Assembly (NCBI GenBank): GCA_905116865.2
Contig: CAJHNH020002702.1
Location: 99,501 to 163,500, forward strand
Reading direction: 5' to 3'
DNA length: 64,000 bases
DNA from: Candidula unifasciata
Taxonomy: Eukaryota > Mollusca > Gastropoda > Stylommatophora > Geomitridae
Made by a program: the position numbers and the translations under genes. The notes beneath the pieces were generated by a model, which had not been told where the DNA came from, did not search any database, and saw only the letters and a list, made by a program, of their open reading frames with translations. Position 1 is the first letter of the stretch. Each line of letters opens with the position of its first letter. Of the stretch, positions 21,839 through 31,944 are shown in pieces.

Positions 21839-22119
21839 TTAAAGTTCATCTTTAACAAAATGTAACGTGCGCCCATAATCGGTTGCAGTGCTTCGAAGAA
21901 ACTCATCTTCTTTAGCGACAATTTCATCAATTGACAGATGTCCATCTTTATCTGCATCACACAAGGTCACCAAATGATCCACCTCCTCGTCCGCAGCTTC
22001 ACTGTTGTCCGGTAGAGCCCACGGCCGAAGTTCTACAGGAGTTAACTTGCCATCTTTATCCTTGTCCAGCTCCTCAAAATTAGTCATCTCAGATAGTCGG
22101 GTTTCTTCGTCCAGGTTTT
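21839..22119 (-). CDS. RCN2: Reticulocalbin-2-like, terminal exon with KDEL
   Basis: CREC-family EF-hand proteins bind calcium in the lumen of the secretory pathway. This terminal exon follows a TTGAACAG acceptor (phase 1, joining to G of the previous exon). It encodes two EF-hand loops, DKDKDGKLTPVE and DADKDGHLSIDE, the motif ATDYGRTLHF, and ends in KDEL, the ER-retrieval signal. Human RCN2 ends ATDYGRQLHDDYF...HDEL, and the spacing LTPVELRPWALPDN matches human LDPQELLPWVVPNN. This favours RCN2 over calumenin or RCN1/3. Confidence 0.86.
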
Positions 22120-22192
22120 CTGTTCAAGATAAAACAAAAAGTGGATTCAAGAATAGAAGCAAGCTTCACGCAAATGAGGGTCTCTATTACAC

Positions 22193-22337
22193 TTAACTCT
22201 TTGAGTCCCAGAGGGTTTAGCATCACAGGCCCAAGGGTAGTCAAAAGAGACGTGAAATTGGCGCATCATGCATTCACTGGGCTTCTAGGTAGGAACCTAT
22301 GAACTTATGATGCGTATTTTGGGACTCAAAGAGTTAA
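22193..22337. mobile_element. TTAA-flanked MITE, copy 1
   Basis: Bounded by TTAA at 22193 and 22334. Terminal inverted repeats are ctctttgagtccca at the left and tgggactcaaagag at the right. The internal part contains cattcactgggcttc. TTAA target duplications are typical of the piggyBac superfamily. It lies in the RCN2-like intron, 75 bp from the exon. Confidence 0.85.
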
Positions 22338-22339
22338 TA

Positions 22340-22435
22340 TTCACAAGCTGTAAACTCTGTAGGAAAATCATTGTTGTTTTTTCACTTCTGGATTTTGGTC
22401 TTCTTCCATAACTTGAGTTTTGCTTGCATATATGG
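22340..22435 (-). mobile_element. SINE-A 3' fragment
   Basis: Reverse orientation body with caagctgtaaactctg, gaaaatcattgttg and ttccataacttgagttttgc. Confidence 0.65.
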
Positions 22436-22479
22436 AATAGGTCGCATTTAATGGAAACAAAAACAGCAAAATACAGAGG

Positions 22480-22765
22480 TTCAGGAAAGGCTACAAATGA
22501 AAAGAGAATGACTGAAAGAAATAAAAAAGAGACAATTGAAATACTTTGGCCACATTAAAAGACATAACACACTTTTAAAAAAAACCATACTGGAGGGAAA
22601 GGTCGAAGGCAAGAGAGCAAGAGGTAGGCTACAATACAAGGGGAGGAGAACATCAAGAGATGGACAGACAGCAGTCGAAGAAAGTGTACAACCAGAACAA
22701 GAGACAAGACATGTTGGAGATCCATTGCAGCCAACATTCACTGCGGAGACGGCACCTGATTGAAT
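22480..22765 (+). mobile_element. LINE 3' tail relic
   Basis: The + strand encodes KKRQLKYFGHIKRHNTLLKK and then TILEGKVEGKRARGRLQ, the typical C-terminal tail of an endonuclease-RT LINE. It ends around TFTAETAPD. A related relic lies on the minus strand at 33120-33400. Confidence 0.8.
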
Positions 22766-24279
22766 GTAAGCATATGCAGACTTGGTTCCTCTCCACTCTG
22801 GAAGATGCATTCTGACTTCGAAGGAAAAACCCCCTAATTAGCTCTCATTTAATACATGTTTGTTATGGGGGAAAGGGTGGGGAGCCAGTGAGTTTTTCAC
22901 CAAAATATAGTCTCAAAACCCACACAGGGAACAAATTAGAATAAAAGAGCAGGAAAACAGAACACGCTGAAGTACCCAGACAGACACCTGATCCAAGAGT
23001 TACTCCCCATCTGAGATCACCACACAAAAAGGTCACAGCAACCCCACCAGTGCCAAACAGCAGGAGACAACCCCCGCCTAAACCCCAGACCAAGCATAAC
23101 CATAGCAACCCCCACCAGCAGGAAACAGTCCAGACTGCAGCCAATGAGAAACGCATACAAAAAACGCCACTATTTTTGCGGACCAGCCAGCATGCCGAAC
23201 CCGAGGAAAATCCTGACAGCGCCAGACCACCCAGCAGAAGTAAATCAGTAAACAGAAAACACTACCCGCTGATTCAGCAGAAGATAGCACAAATCAAAAC
23301 ATGATGAAATAGCAACCTGACACATTACCACAATATAACTAAAAGGGGCTAAGAGCTTGTCGCTCCAGCCCTGGTTGAACATGCTCATTGTTAATATTGA
23401 ATCGAACACGCAAGAGCATGTCTTAACCCGCTGACTACCATAATCGCATGTTATGCGACAGGCCGACAATTACGCCTGGCTACTCTGACCCCACCCTCTG
23501 CGTTAGTAACTTTAGACACTCGCCGCCATGTTAAAATCGGGACTTTTGCAATAAACGTCCATTCTTTTTTCTGTTTCTTTAAGAGAAACAATACTATAGT
23601 GCTTAAAGTATTTTTTAGCGAGCTCCCATGTCAATGACGCTTTAAGCGACTGTTTTGATTATAGCAGCCGATTGTCAAGCCAGCATGGTGCAAAAAATGT
23701 GGGGAATTTTTCTGACGCTTTGGGGTATTTTCTTGGTTTTTTAACTCATAAAGTGAAGGGAAGACATTTCTGAACAGTTTGATGACTGTGACAACTCTTA
23801 TAAACTGCCAATTATTTTTTTTAATGTCAAAACTGAAAGGAAGTTTCGCATAGCAGCAGTGGCAGTCAACTTTTATGTTGCATCAATTTGTGTAGACTGG
23901 CTTGCGTGTGCTGTCAGATGTGTCTGTTAATGTAGACTGTGTACAGTATGGCTCTGTGGTTTAGAGTTTAGTAAAATGTAGTTTCACAATGCAATCCTTG
24001 ATGTTTTCCCAGGGTGCGATTTCGCAATGGATAGTTTGGGAAAAGATCATTTTTGTGGCTTTTTGAGTTACTTAATTCAGTCATACTGTGTCAGAAATTC
24101 TCAACGCAAAATGGCAAACAGCCACTGAATTTGCAGAATTTTATTTCACAGTTAGGCAGAGCTCTCCTCCACTATTATTTCAGCCCCAAAAATAATGTGT
24201 TATTTTTTTATATTGGTGTCAGCCGCTACACCATGACGTGTACAATGCGTCAAGAAAACAAACATACGAGTAAACAAAC
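22766..24279. other. RCN2-like intron, no recognised repeat
   Basis: About 1.5 kb of intron. Open frames on both strands near 22860-23300 look like chance frames in GC-moderate DNA. I see no family of this window. Confidence 0.45.
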
Positions 24280-24472
24280 CTCCAATAAATTCTTGGATGG
24301 AGATAAATCCATCACCATCCTTATCTAGGTCCTTCATGGCCCTTTCCATCTCTACCTCATACATATGTGGGAAATCATACGGTTGGAAGTATGCAATGTA
24401 TTCTTCCTCAGCCAGAAAACCATCTTTGTTGACGTCTGCAGCAGTGAAACGATTCTTGTCATCTGTTATGAG
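24280..24472 (-). CDS. RCN2: Reticulocalbin-2-like, internal exon
   Basis: The 193-bp exon has acceptor TTATCAG, donor GTTTGT, enters phase 0 and exits phase 1. It encodes two EF-hand loops, DVNKDGFLAEEE and DKDGDGFISIQE, separated by FQPYDFPHMYEVEMERAMKD. This matches human RCN2 (LSLEEFIAFEHPEEVDYM, then HDKNGDGFVSLEEFLG), including the unusual histidine/proline linker. Confidence 0.87.
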
Positions 24473-24585
24473 CTGATAAGAGCAGAAATCATCTGAACAG
24501 TTTATACACGATTAATGCACAGGGTAAATGTTTATATTCCTATGCAAAAGAATGAAAGAAAAAAACCAACAACAATTTTGATCTT

Positions 24586-24660
24586 CTTCTTATTGTTTAG
24601 CGTAAACTCCAACAGAAAGTTCTGGTTGTCACCCCCTTGAAGACTTTAGTCTTGCTTCAA
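24586..24660 (-). mobile_element. SINE-A 3' fragment
   Basis: Starts with the GAA tail in reverse (atcttcttcttattg), then gtaaactccaacagaaagtt and ctggttgtc. Intronic. Confidence 0.7.
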
Positions 24661-24959
24661 ATCTTTGGATCTTCCCACGTTACATCTAGCATAGTATGTA
24701 AACATTTCATTTCTGTCTGGAATATTTTCCTTCTGTCTTCTGAAGACAGTGTCCATGTTTGACACTGCTAACATAGCACTGTTAAGAATATTGGTGTAAA
24801 CTCTATAGTGCTGCACCTGGCAAGATGCAGGGAAATATACCAGACAATAAACTGTGCAGTTTACTGAAGGTGTCATTATTTCCATTATTTTTACTGTCAG
24901 AATCTTTACCATCTCTATCTACCATGTTATTATTTTTCATGCTTGACAACACCGCATTA

Positions 24960-25200
24960 AGTAAAGTAAAAGACCCTTTTCCACACCATTAGGCATACTA
25001 GGCACACAGTACTAAACCTGTATTTACAGATCAATCGGCACTTGGTGGGTGATGTGGTCACCTTTATTATCTAGGACTTTAGCTGGTATCCATTTTAGGC
25101 TAGGTCAACCTGGCCGCCAAGATCATTTTTGAAAAACATTTGTGCTGATGGCGGATCTGAACCTACAACCTTCCTGGCCGAGACGAGCGTCTACTACAAT
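24960..25200 (-). mobile_element. SINE-B copy
   Basis: Reverse orientation: aagtaaaagacccttttcca, gatcaatcggcacttggtgg, gatgtggtcacc and a diverged head near 25180. It lies directly beside the RCN2-like exon. Confidence 0.8.
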
Positions 25201-25241
25201 GTATTAAACTCCAATATATGATGCGCAAAAATGGTCAATAC

Positions 25242-25413
25242 CTGAAACACATTAGAACCACCTTCATCTTCTTCCTCTTCCTTCTGTACATCTGCCAGAT
25301 CCTCCTCTGTGTATCCATACTGCTTCTGCAAGATTTCTGCAAAGGTCACTTTTCCATCACCGTTTTCATCCTCATCTTCTAGCTTCTCCATCGCCTCCTC
25401 CCTGTCCAACATT
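25242..25413 (-). CDS. RCN2: Reticulocalbin-2-like, internal exon
   Basis: The 172-bp exon has acceptor CATTTTAG and donor GTATTG, enters in phase 2 and exits phase 0. It encodes AMEKLEDEDENGDGKVTFAE, an EF-hand loop, then LQKQYGYTEEDL and an acidic linker EEEEDEGG. Human RCN2 has FVEYDKNSD-type and WDEYNIQMY sequence in the same place. Exons for the signal peptide and first EF-hand were not found upstream on the minus strand; they may lie beyond the repeats at 26-32 kb. Confidence 0.84.
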
Positions 25414-25429
25414 CTAAAATGAAACAAAA

Positions 25430-26483
25430 ATCAGTAAATATGTAATGCCATCCATATATTACTTTTTAACCCTTCTGGGATGCTACCCTAGTGCTGATCA
25501 TCCTAAGATTTAAAAATCTCAATCTGGATGGCAAGCCAGCATGGAGCGCATAAAGGAGTATTCCGAGTGCTCTGATGTTGATTCTTAACTCAACATTCAA
25601 CTACTATTTTTTATTTATATGTAGGGAGTAATCAATAACCATGAACAGGGTGAAGTATTAAATGGAATATATTCCCTGTGGTCTTTTACAAAATGCATGG
25701 GTAACTAATGCCGTGACCCCATGACCTTTATCACTGTGGCGTACAGGATAATCTGACGTTAACTTAGCTTATAAAAGCTATTTGGCCCAAAGGAAAATTC
25801 CCCTTAATGCTGTTTTTAATTAATGTATTCATATACTGACCTCTTAAACTAAGGCATGAAAAACAGCCTAGAGCATTAATTTTGTGTCTCGTAAACAGGT
25901 CATTACAGACAAGTCAGAAAAATGACATTTAGGGAGAAATGGACCCAACTGAAAGTGTCAGTTTTGCAGCTTCTCAGGGTGAAAGTATTCTACCAGCAAA
26001 CATTTGAATAGAAATATTTATAAAATCCACAGCTCACTGGAAGGCAGGAAGGAAGAAAAAAAACAAACAAAGAGTAAGAATTCCTGAGCAACAAATCTTC
26101 TTCTGCTTTTCATATGCTCAGGTCAGACCATCAGGTGGGTTGTTGCTATGAACTCGCATGTCAGCTGCAGGTCCTTCTTGGTTTCCCATAGCTTGCTCTG
26201 CACACTTTGCTCTTCAGGCCAGGTTTATTTTTGAAGTTGTAGGTACAGTGGGCAGGTCTGTAGAACGTAATTAGGTGTCTGTGGTCCTGTCTGCCATGCA
26301 CACAGTGGGAACTGTACAGTCTTTATTCTATGTGGTATTTGAGCAACAAATTAAAAACCAGAAACTTGGGATCTTGCAGAAGTTACAAGTAAATTACCAG
26401 ATATTAAATGTACATAAAAGTCTGATCCGGTACCTGAAAGACTGAAGCACCCACTCCTTAAGCTCATGAGCTTCAATAATATC
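25430..26483. other. Upstream of RCN2-like exon, no recognised gene
   Basis: About 1 kb with no exon or clear repeat that I can support. A segment near 26100-26330 may be a degraded LINE tail. Confidence 0.4.
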
Positions 26484-27121
26484 ATTGTGGAAGACTGGCT
26501 ACCTTGTCCAGTAGTAACTAATGTGGAAGACTGGCTACCTTGTCCAGTAGTAACTAATGTGGAAGACTGGCTACCTTGTCCAGTAGTAACTAATGTGGAA
26601 GACTGGCTACCATGTCCAGTAGTAACTAATGTGGGAGACTGGCTACCTTGTCCAGTAGTAACTAATGTGGGAGACTGGCTACCTTGTCCAGTAGTAGTTA
26701 ATGCGGGAGACTGGCCACCTTGTCCAGTAGTAGTTAATGCGGGAGACTGGCTTCCTTGTCCAGTAGTAACTAATGCGGGAAACTGGCTACCTTGTCCAGT
26801 AGTAACTAATGAGAGAAACTGGCTACCTTGTCCAGTAGTAACTAATTCGAGAAACTGGCTGCCTTGTCCAGTAATAACTAATTCGAGAAACTTGCCACCT
26901 TGTCCAGTAATAACTAATTCGAGAAACTTGCCACCTTGTCCAGTAATAACTAATTCGAGAAACTTGCCACCTTGTCCAGTAATAACTAATTCGAGAAACT
27001 TGCCACCTTGTCCAGTAATAACTAATTCGAGAAACTTGCCACCTTGTCCAGTAGTAACTAATTCGAGACACATTGTTCACCTTGTCCAGTAGTAACTTAT
27101 GTGGGAGACTGCCAGTAGTAA
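26484..27121. repeat. 36-bp minisatellite, about 17 units
   Basis: Units of actaatgtggaagactggct then accttgtccagtagta, 36 bp, with variants (cgggag, cgagaaacttgcc) sorted in blocks from left to right. Because 36 is divisible by three, long frames are open on both strands (12-residue period). I treat these as artefacts. Confidence 0.95.
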
Positions 27122-27711
27122 CCTTTTGCCCCAAGAAGCTATGGAATCAACACTTCTGGCTGGTACCATTTACCCTGTAAAAGCTGCTTTCCCGACTCAC
27201 TATGGAGACGATTATGAGATGTGTAGTTAACAGAAGTTATTGCATCTCTGACTGTGCAAATGTTCAACTTGACAGGAGATGATTAAATTGACTACAAACA
27301 GTATTTGGGTGCGTTCTATTTGTAACAAAAAATATACTGATTTATCTAAATTTTTAGAGTCATGTTTTTTTCCACTGGTAACAGTGGTTACTAGGGCACA
27401 GGGTCAAGTAAGTGACATACTATAATTAATTTACAGGCCCCAGAGATGTAAGCTAGTTGGTTCTATGCTGCATTTGTTTTTACTGATTACCTCCCTTATT
27501 ATGTATAGTATGTGTTCATGTTTTGAAGGATAAACTGCTTTGGTGCAATTCTTGTGTTTAGTGACGTTTTTTTTAAAAAATTTAACGATTTCTTATTTTT
27601 TAATTTTAACATCCTTAAATTGAAAATTATGGGAACTTGGCTTTGCTTTCTCTAGGTTACTGGAGTCAAAGGGTTCAGATTTTCCTTTATGGGCTGTGTA
27701 GTGGGGTAGAG
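27122..27711. other. Intergenic stretch, nothing recognised
   Basis: AT-rich DNA between the minisatellite and the hAT MITE. No exon or repeat family seen. Confidence 0.45.
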
Positions 27712-27910
27712 CAGTAGTTCTCAACCTTCCTAATGCGACGACCCTTTAATACAGTTCCTGATGTTTGTGACGACCCCCAACCATACAATTATTTGTTGTT
27801 GCTGCTTCATAACTTCAGTGAATATGTGTTTTCTGTTGGTCTCTGGTGACCCCTGTGAAAGGGCCATTCAACCCACAAAAGCGTCGCGACCCAGAGGGTG
27901 AGAACTGCTG
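27712..27910. mobile_element. SPIN/OposCharlie-like hAT MITE, copy 1
   Basis: Termini cagtagttctcaacctt and gggtgagaactgctg are inverted repeats. Flanks gggtagag and gcttagag are an 8-bp target duplication with two mismatches, as expected of hAT elements. Internal blocks cgacccccaaccat, cttcataacttcagtg and gtgacccctgtgaaaggg closely resemble SPIN-family MITEs of vertebrates. Confidence 0.88.
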
Positions 27911-27939
27911 GCTTAGAGGATAGTTGCAATATCTGAATG

Positions 27940-28060
27940 TTTCAGACCATTATATCGGATTTCAACAAACCCTTAGCTAGTCGCCTTACACATCATGCTT
28001 TTGGGGGAGACCACTGCTCCCATATCCACCATCCGTTGGGGCCCAAGAATCCATACAGGA
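27940..28060 (+). mobile_element. SINE-G partial copy
   Basis: Has atttcaacaaacccttagct, gtcgccttacacatcatgct and ttgggg like the family 3' region. Confidence 0.5.
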
Positions 28061-28454
28061 ATGCATTCTGTTTCAGGATATGATGTTGTTTATCTGTCCA
28101 CTATGTAATCATTTCTCTATAGAACCAGACCTCTGCCACTTCTATCCCAGGAATCTACTGGGTGTCTATGATTCACTTTCTCATCAGGATTGGCTCTCTA
28201 CAACTATTAAAAACTCTCTCATCCTTAACAGATAGGGATATATTATATAGAAACACTGCATTAAAACCGTGAGTAGATTAATTCTCTGCAAATGCAATAT
28301 TATTCAGTGAGCAGACTGACAGACTGGCTGCTGCTGCTGCACTTCTGGATGGTGAGCTACTCTTTATGAAAAAGTGGATGTGGGATGTGGGATCAGGTAG
28401 AGAGTGCAGCAGGACTAAGTATCCACACATAATAAGCAAATTATTTGTTTGTTT

Positions 28455-28665
28455 TAGTATCCAGAAGCTATGAGTTGTTAACCCTTAGGCTCGGTATTAT
28501 GGATATTGCAACCTTTCGCCCTTGATTCCATAGTAAATACCGTAAATCTGGGAGAAATGTGGCTTTTCTGCCTACCCCTGGAAGTGAACCCAGACCACAA
28601 GGAGTTTGTCACCCTGTCACCGCGCAATCCGGTTTAGCCAACTACGCTAGAGAGCCAGGCAATAA
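28455..28665 (-). mobile_element. SINE-F, tRNA-like head
   Basis: On the minus strand the head has ctctagcgtagttggctaaa (box A-like) and ggtctgggttcacttcc (box B-like). The body ends near ctcatagcttctggat. A second copy in the same orientation is at 31945-32160. Confidence 0.78.
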
Positions 28666-28989
28666 GCAAATTAAATACATGCTATGGCAAAAATAGTCCT
28701 GAAATCCCATGTTTTAATTGTGGAAGACGTTTTATAGGTTATACTCATCCGTGCCAGGCTTGCGATTCCCATGCTGCTTTGTTAACATAATATAACATTA
28801 TTGTCTGAAAATATGGAAAAGTGCCAATGAAGAAGAAAACAGGATTATTAGACTCCAAAAATCGCTGTGTGGGTTGCAAAGCCTTATTGTGGAAGAAAAC
28901 AACAACAGTCCAAGGCCCTATTGTGGAAGAAAACAACCACTGTCCAAGGCTCTATGGTGGAGGAAAACCACAACAAACCCACTGTTTTT

Positions 28990-29085
28990 CCTACAATAAT
29001 ATCGTAAGTTGACTAAATGGGAGCTTCCTCTGAAGTTAGAGTGCATCTGCCTGAAAAGCAAGGCACCAACCATCTGCAGGCAAAA
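28990..29085 (+). mobile_element. SINE-A internal fragment
   Basis: Contains cgtaagttgactaaatggga, gtgcatctgcctgaaaagc and aaccatctgcaggc, then is lost in an A run. Confidence 0.7.
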
Positions 29086-29131
29086 AAAAGTATTAACTAT
29101 GTTTTCTTTAAAGCGACCACTCCTTGCGTAC

Positions 29132-29852
29132 GTACTACAAGAATAGACCTACTCCCTCCCCCCGGCTATCCTACGAATAACGGTCCCAAATTACCAAGGC
29201 TAAGAAAATACCCTAACAGGGTCTCATATGTAAACTGTGGACCTCTTACCGGCGACTATACCACCACCACCGAGAGTATCCCCCGCGCTGCTACGCGTGG
29301 CGCAAAGGGAGGCTAAACTAGATGGCTGGGACTCACAAGCAAATAAAATGGAGGAAGTTGCAGATGTGGTAACTGCTGCTCGTGAGTCCCAGCCATCTAG
29401 TTTAGCCCCCCCCCCCCCCCCTGAGCCGCGCGTACCGGCGCGGGGGAAACTCTTAGCGGTGACTTTAACTCAGCGGAAGCTTTTTCGCGGTATGCGTTAT
29501 AGTCGCCAGAAAGAGATCCGCAATTTACCTATGACTGAGGCCCTGTTAGGGTATTTTCTTAACCTCGATTTTTTGGGACCGTTTTTCGGAGGACAGCCCC
29601 CTCCATTTAATTAACTGGCGCTTTCTTTGAAACCGGGGTGCATTCGCCTGAGAGGCAAGGAACCACTAACAGTTTGCATGCAGATCAGCTAGATCTGTAA
29701 AACAAATATGCACGCACAACACTCGGGTTATGGAACAAGACTGAAGTCCAGAGATGGACGAACAACCAAAACTTTCTACCGGAGTTTAGAGTAACTGTAA
29801 CTGTAAGAGTAAGAAGGGTAGAGCCGGTGAAAAAATACTGCGAAGAAGAATT
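29132..29852 (+). mobile_element. SINE-A copy split by a foldback element
   Basis: The SINE-A block acaagaatagacctactccc is at 29137. The copy resumes after the foldback element with gtgcattcgcctgagaggca, gatctgtaaaacaaatatgc and actgaagtccagagatgg, and ends in the tail gcgaagaagaatt (29840-29852). The tail itself is the target of the telomere-repeat transposon. Confidence 0.75.
29164..29598. mobile_element. Foldback/palindromic MITE, 435 bp
   Basis: Two long inverted arms with about 42 bp between them (29339-29380). The innermost arms are near-perfect: ctaaactagatggctgggac (29316) against gtcccagccatctagtttag (29386). The outer ends are ggctatcctacgaataacgg and, reverse-complemented, ggctgtcctccgaaaaacgg. 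The middle of the arms is diverged. It sits inside a SINE-A. No clean target duplication could be read because the flanks are C-rich. Confidence 0.85.
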
Positions 29853-30119
29853 GGCTCTTCTAGCAGATTTGGCCGGCAAGCTAGACGGCGTTGGCCGGCT
29901 TAGTGGGAGTTATGTCCCTTCGCCAAACTCAAAACAAGTCGCGGAAAAAGTCACGAATCAAATGACATACTTACCTACCATCATCCGGGTGCGTGTAGGC
30001 TTGCATCTAGGGTTACCTATCATCATACAGTTGCGCGTAGGGCTGCGTAGGGTGTCTATCATCATCATGCAGTTGTGTGTAGGGCTGCGAAGGGTGTCTA
30101 TCATCGTCATACGGTTGCG

Positions 30120-30222
30120 TGTAGGGTTGCTTAGGGTTTGGGTTAGCGGTAGGGTTAGGGGTTTGGGTTAGGGGTAGGGCTAGGGTTAGGGGTTAGGGTT
30201 AGCGGTAGGGTTAGGGTTAGAT
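30120..30222 (+). repeat. Degenerate TTAGGG tract
   Basis: Runs of gggttaggg with variants such as gggttagcggtagggtta. Followed by the core and, facing it, a CCCTAA tract at 30450-30618. It is part of the transposon around it. Confidence 0.93.
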
Positions 30223-30449
30223 GTGAAAATTTTCAAGTAAGAGGTCGAAATACTGGCCGACAATCTGATGTTTGTGGGAGTGGCGCCACTGGACGTGTGG
30301 CAAATATGACGGCAATAGCGCGCGGCTGGTGCCCAATCGGTGGCGAATTGTCCTTGTCAGTAGCATCCACCGTCCGTCGACTGTTTGCGCGTGCATGCGA
30401 CTGTGCGCGATTATAGGGAACTACGGCGTCACAATTGTCACATCTAACG

Positions 30450-30618
30450 CTACACCTAACCCTAACCCCTAACCCTAACTTTATCTCTAACCCTAACCGT
30501 AACCCTTACGCTACCCCTAACCCTAACTGTAACCCTAACGCTACCCCTAATCCTTACCCTAACCCTACCCCTAACCCAAACCCTAATCCTACCACTAACC
30601 CTAACCCAACCCCTAGCC
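30450..30618 (-). repeat. Degenerate CCCTAA tract
   Basis: Runs of ccctaaccctaac with variants such as gctacccctaac. On the minus strand it reads TTAGGG, so it mirrors the tract at 30120-30222. Confidence 0.93.
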
Positions 30619-30949
30619 ACGCAAATTTATGGGTCATTAAAGCTTACAGATCGGCAAAACACCCACAGACAGACACACAGAAAAGAAGAAAAAAAAAACA
30701 GATTTTCCCGCAGCGTCAAAAGAAAAACCCAGATCTGGGGGACACAACCAAGCATTGGCAGCCCTGATGTCGACCTCACTGTCGTGTTTGAGTCGTGACT
30801 TTTTCCGCTCGTTGTTTGTGAGTGCAGCCAAGGGAAAAAACTCCCACTACGCCGACCGAAGCCAACCTACTACTTGCCGGCCAAATCTGCTAGGAGAGCC
30901 GAAGAATTTAATCTTATATTTGCAAACAAATGGCTATTGAGAATCATCT

Positions 30950-31415
30950 ATATACACGTCATAATTATAACCGACTCACAGAGCCGGTTGAGAAAGGCGA
31001 AGACAGGCATGCTCCGTGCAGTGGCAAGCACCACTTCAGGGGTCCCGGGTAGTTAGCATCCTTTGGATATTTTCCCCAGGTCACACCGGTGTGTTGGAAA
31101 ATGAATATGCTTGAATATGCTTGATGGTGAATGGATGTATGATAAGCTAGATGATGTAAGGGCCCTTTGGGAGCGAATGAACAGTGCAGAGGGACAAACA
31201 GATCATTGCTGTCTTAGTAGAATGGTGCTGTAGGAAGGAACCAGGGGATCTGACCCACGCTTAACACACAGGGAAAAGGCGAGACATATATACAGTCAGA
31301 CAGTTACTGGTGCCATCGGAATTGGAACTCTTTGCATGCTGCTGAAGATAGGGTCAGAAGCGCTTATGCGAGTGTCCTGAGTGCTGTGATGTAGATTCTT
31401 AACTCAATATTCAAC
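30950..31415 (+). mobile_element. RNase H LINE relic
   Basis: The + strand begins with IITDSQSRLRKAKTGMLRAV (an RNase H motif: TDS..ml). Then, in several frames, come a vgrNqgI segment and the motif around gaagatagggtcagaagcgc. A similar 3' end is at 49190-49270 and 60340-60470. Many frameshifts. Confidence 0.7.
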
Positions 31416-31619
31416 AGCTCGGCTGCAATATTTGCGCTTTTAACCGACACATCAAACTTCTGCAGGCAGTTTCTGGCTGAAACAGGTCTCATTTCATAGA
31501 AACGTGGTCAAGTGCATCCTCCTTTCACTACTTTTTCCTCTATGTATGTGAATGCCAAAGTCACAGGTGTGTTTATAACTTCGACGTCTGTTGAATTGTG
31601 TGTGGATGTGGGTGGGTGA

Positions 31620-31695
31620 CTATGTGTGTGTGTGTGTGTGGGTGGGTGGGTGAGTGTGTGCGTGTGTTGGAAAAAAAAAGGGGGGGGGGGAGTAA
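31620..31695. repeat. TG/GGGTGG microsatellite plus A and G runs
   Basis: Short (TG)n and gggtgggtgggtg tract followed by a9 and g11 runs. Confidence 0.85.
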
Positions 31696-31944
31696 TTCTG
31701 TTGATTTTAATTTATCCCAGTTGACCAGGATAAATTGGGCAGTAGGAAATGTCCTGGGGAAAAAACCTGGACTGGAACAATCTTTATCACATAACCTATT
31801 AATCAATACAAATATCAGTCTAGCATGATAGATCAGGTGTAGGGTACATACGGTGTGAGTAGTGGCTTTTGGCTATATACACACGCGCACATGCACACAC
31901 ATATCCACACACACATACATACAAACACAGTTACTTATTTTTTT

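Larger units (their letters stand above)
29853..30900. mobile_element. TIR transposon with opposed telomere-like tracts, copy 1 (1048 bp)
   Basis: Perfect 8-bp target duplication gaagaatt at 29845-29852 and 30901-30908. Terminal inverted repeats of about 80 bp begin ggctcttctagcagatttgg at the left and ggctctcctagcagatttgg (reverse complement) at the right. Inside: short subrepeats with catcatacggttgcg (about 29980-30130), a TTAGGG-rich tract (30120-30222), a core of about 225 bp (30223-30450), and a CCCTAA-rich tract (30450-30618). There is no transposase, so it is non-autonomous. It is inserted in the GAA tail of a SINE-A. Confidence 0.92.

Noticed and set aside
26351..27073. A 240-residue minus-strand and 208-residue plus-strand frame over the same DNA, like a silk or collagen-type repeat protein.
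   Set aside because: Both arise from the 36-bp minisatellite. Being open on both strands is a property of the unit.
30120..30618. A chromosome end or telomere fusion point, because TTAGGG and CCCTAA tracts meet head to head.
   Set aside because: The tracts lie within a transposon with TIRs and a target duplication, and the same structure recurs at 54956-55353. Orientation and core do not fit a simple end-to-end fusion.
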